A stretch of DNA of 64,000 nt from Alentia gelatinosa (Eukaryota; Annelida; Polychaeta; Phyllodocida; Polynoidae): contig OX465583.1 in the NCBI GenBank assembly GCA_950022655.1, positions 34,933,360 through 34,997,359 on the forward strand, given 5' to 3'. The notes under the pieces were generated by a model. The model ran no database searches, had not been told where the DNA came from, and saw only the letters and a list, made by a program, of their open reading frames with translations. Of this stretch, positions 62,680 through 64,000 are shown one piece after another. The translations under genes and the position numbers were made by a program. Each line of letters begins with the position of its first letter. The stretch's first letter is position 1.

Positions 62680-64000
62680 CTATCAAAAGAGTGGATTGCC
62701 TTGGTAGCTTCTTTGCAACGACATAGATGAGGATGAGCCGTCTCACATCTCCATCTCTCTATGCTTTAAGGTGCGCTATTTAAAACAAAATTGGGAGATT
62801 CTTTTTGGCGCAATGGGACCAAACTCCCAACCTCGTAAAGGTAAGGAGACTTTGTCCTAGTTCTGTTTGACAAATAGCACTGTGTGTACTTTCTCAAAGG
62901 TTGGGTCACCGTATAAAGGTACTTTGCTATCAGATTGCGGCCAGACAACCTGTGCAAATGCAGGAAAGTAGGACGGTCTTACCGACCTGAAAAATAACAA
63001 GGTAAACATAAAGATACATGTAATAGAGTATGCATTAAGATGGTCATGAATTTGATTCTACCATTCCGATATACCTTATTTGAGTGTACCATAATGACTG
63101 GGAGGGCACTCATACCGGCAATAGCTGAAGCCTTGGCAGTATAAATACAGAAATTTAAAAAAAAACGGGAATAAAATACAATAATTCAACTCATTCATAA
63201 TATCTCATTTTGCGGGATACACATGTTACTTAGGTTGTTCCATGCTTCATGGCCCTATACTCTAAAATGAAATTATTCCAATGAACGATATATCCCTAAT
63301 TTCAAGAATTTCATCTATAATGATCAATATCCCCCAATATCCACAAATCGAACGCACCAGGCCATACCCTGACCTGTTCGCGAACGAACCCCTCGGGCAC
63401 CCGGTAGTATCCGGACTGTACCACAGTCGTCAGAGTAGGTCTTTCACCACCAGCGAAGGGTGAGTGTTGGTAATGGTGCCTCTTGGCACGGTCGGACATA
63501 AAACATACTAATAAGAGCTATGCCTGTATGACTAATGCTGTATAACGAAGCTCTCGTTTCCCGGGCTAGGGTGAAGACCTTGGCCGAAAACTGAGATTTG
63601 TCATGAGGATCACAAACCCCGCATGACAGTCCAGAATACTTTTGTAGGAGGCTCATGTGAGGGATTGCAGTTTATTCGGAATACACCTTTTCAGACAAAT
63701 TTCTAATATATGGAATAAAAGAATATCTTAAGTGGTCATATTCAAAGTTATCATATTTAGAACTGCCTTATTTGCTGGTCTCTTGATACTCATGAGAGAC
63801 TCAATGGTGAATATGAAAAAAAAAAAACATGTCAAATCTCGCCAAGCAACTGGCGATAAGGAAATTTATTTTTCCCTGGATCAAAAATGTCCCCTTACAC
63901 CCATCCCAGGAACGAGGCTACCCTCATAGGCATGTAGAACGTTTTGCTCAGAAAGAAACTAAGATAGTGTTTATGAGCGCTCTTTAGCAAGGGTCTCCCT
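62680..64000. other. Intergenic, no recognised gene
   Basis: Short frames on both strands, a moderately GC-richer patch at about 63340-63620. No exon, RNA gene or known repeat identified. Confidence 0.5.

Noticed and set aside
62357..62707. 116-codon Ile/Asn-rich frame
   Set aside because: Translation of the AAT microsatellite and its decayed extension.

Overview
The window is animal nuclear DNA: AT-rich, intron-rich, and scattered with microsatellites, minisatellites, a tRNA-derived SINE, foldback/MITE-like elements and decayed transposon pieces. The one gene recognised with certainty is a conventional (Ca2+/diacylglycerol-dependent) protein kinase C on the + strand. Protein features fit an invertebrate. 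A (GTTT)n-'GTTTAACGTCC' repeat near 55.28 kb, which I associate with molluscan genomes, makes a lophotrochozoan, probably a mollusc, the best guess. That guess is inference and was not tested.

Layout. 1-22428 is noncoding as far as I can read it: upstream intron(s) of the kinase gene, holding a foldback element (about 4.32-4.45 kb), a 32-34 bp minisatellite split by a tRNA-derived SINE (8.6-9.6 kb), a double palindrome and a long foldback (14.28-14.56 kb), and several GC-richer islands. 22429-48618 carries eleven constitutive exons and two alternative last exons of the kinase. They encode the end of C1B, the whole C2 domain, the V3 hinge, the full kinase domain and two different C-terminal tails. 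Exons for the pseudosubstrate, C1A and the first half of C1B were not found and should lie upstream of the window. All splice junctions are GT-AG and keep phase, and the joined frame is open (481 codons plus a tail of 52 or 50 residues).

From 48619 to about 51.2 kb there is probable 3' UTR or flank, with a CAA repeat, a CRE palindrome and a hairpin. From there to 64000 the sequence is intergenic or belongs to an unseen neighbour. It holds a broken copy of an uncharacterised, probably mobile-element-related protein (about 56.2-56.93 kb), a near-consensus CTCF-like site and an ETS-like site, a possible noncoding first exon ending at 58101, a 194-bp tandem duplication with strong hairpins, a LINE reverse-transcriptase tail fragment (about 61.51-61.80 kb), a TTAA-flanked piggyBac-type MITE (61915-62219) and an AAT microsatellite.

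Three points deserve attention. First, the two last exons have the order and character of the vertebrate PRKCB beta-II/beta-I exons: proximal beta-II-like, distal beta-I-like. Second, a 44-bp tandem array has grown out of the exon-intron junction coding the kinase glycine loop, scattering decoy splice donors in the intron. Third, related foldback repeats at 4.3 kb and 58.4 kb share a core and carry hairpins.
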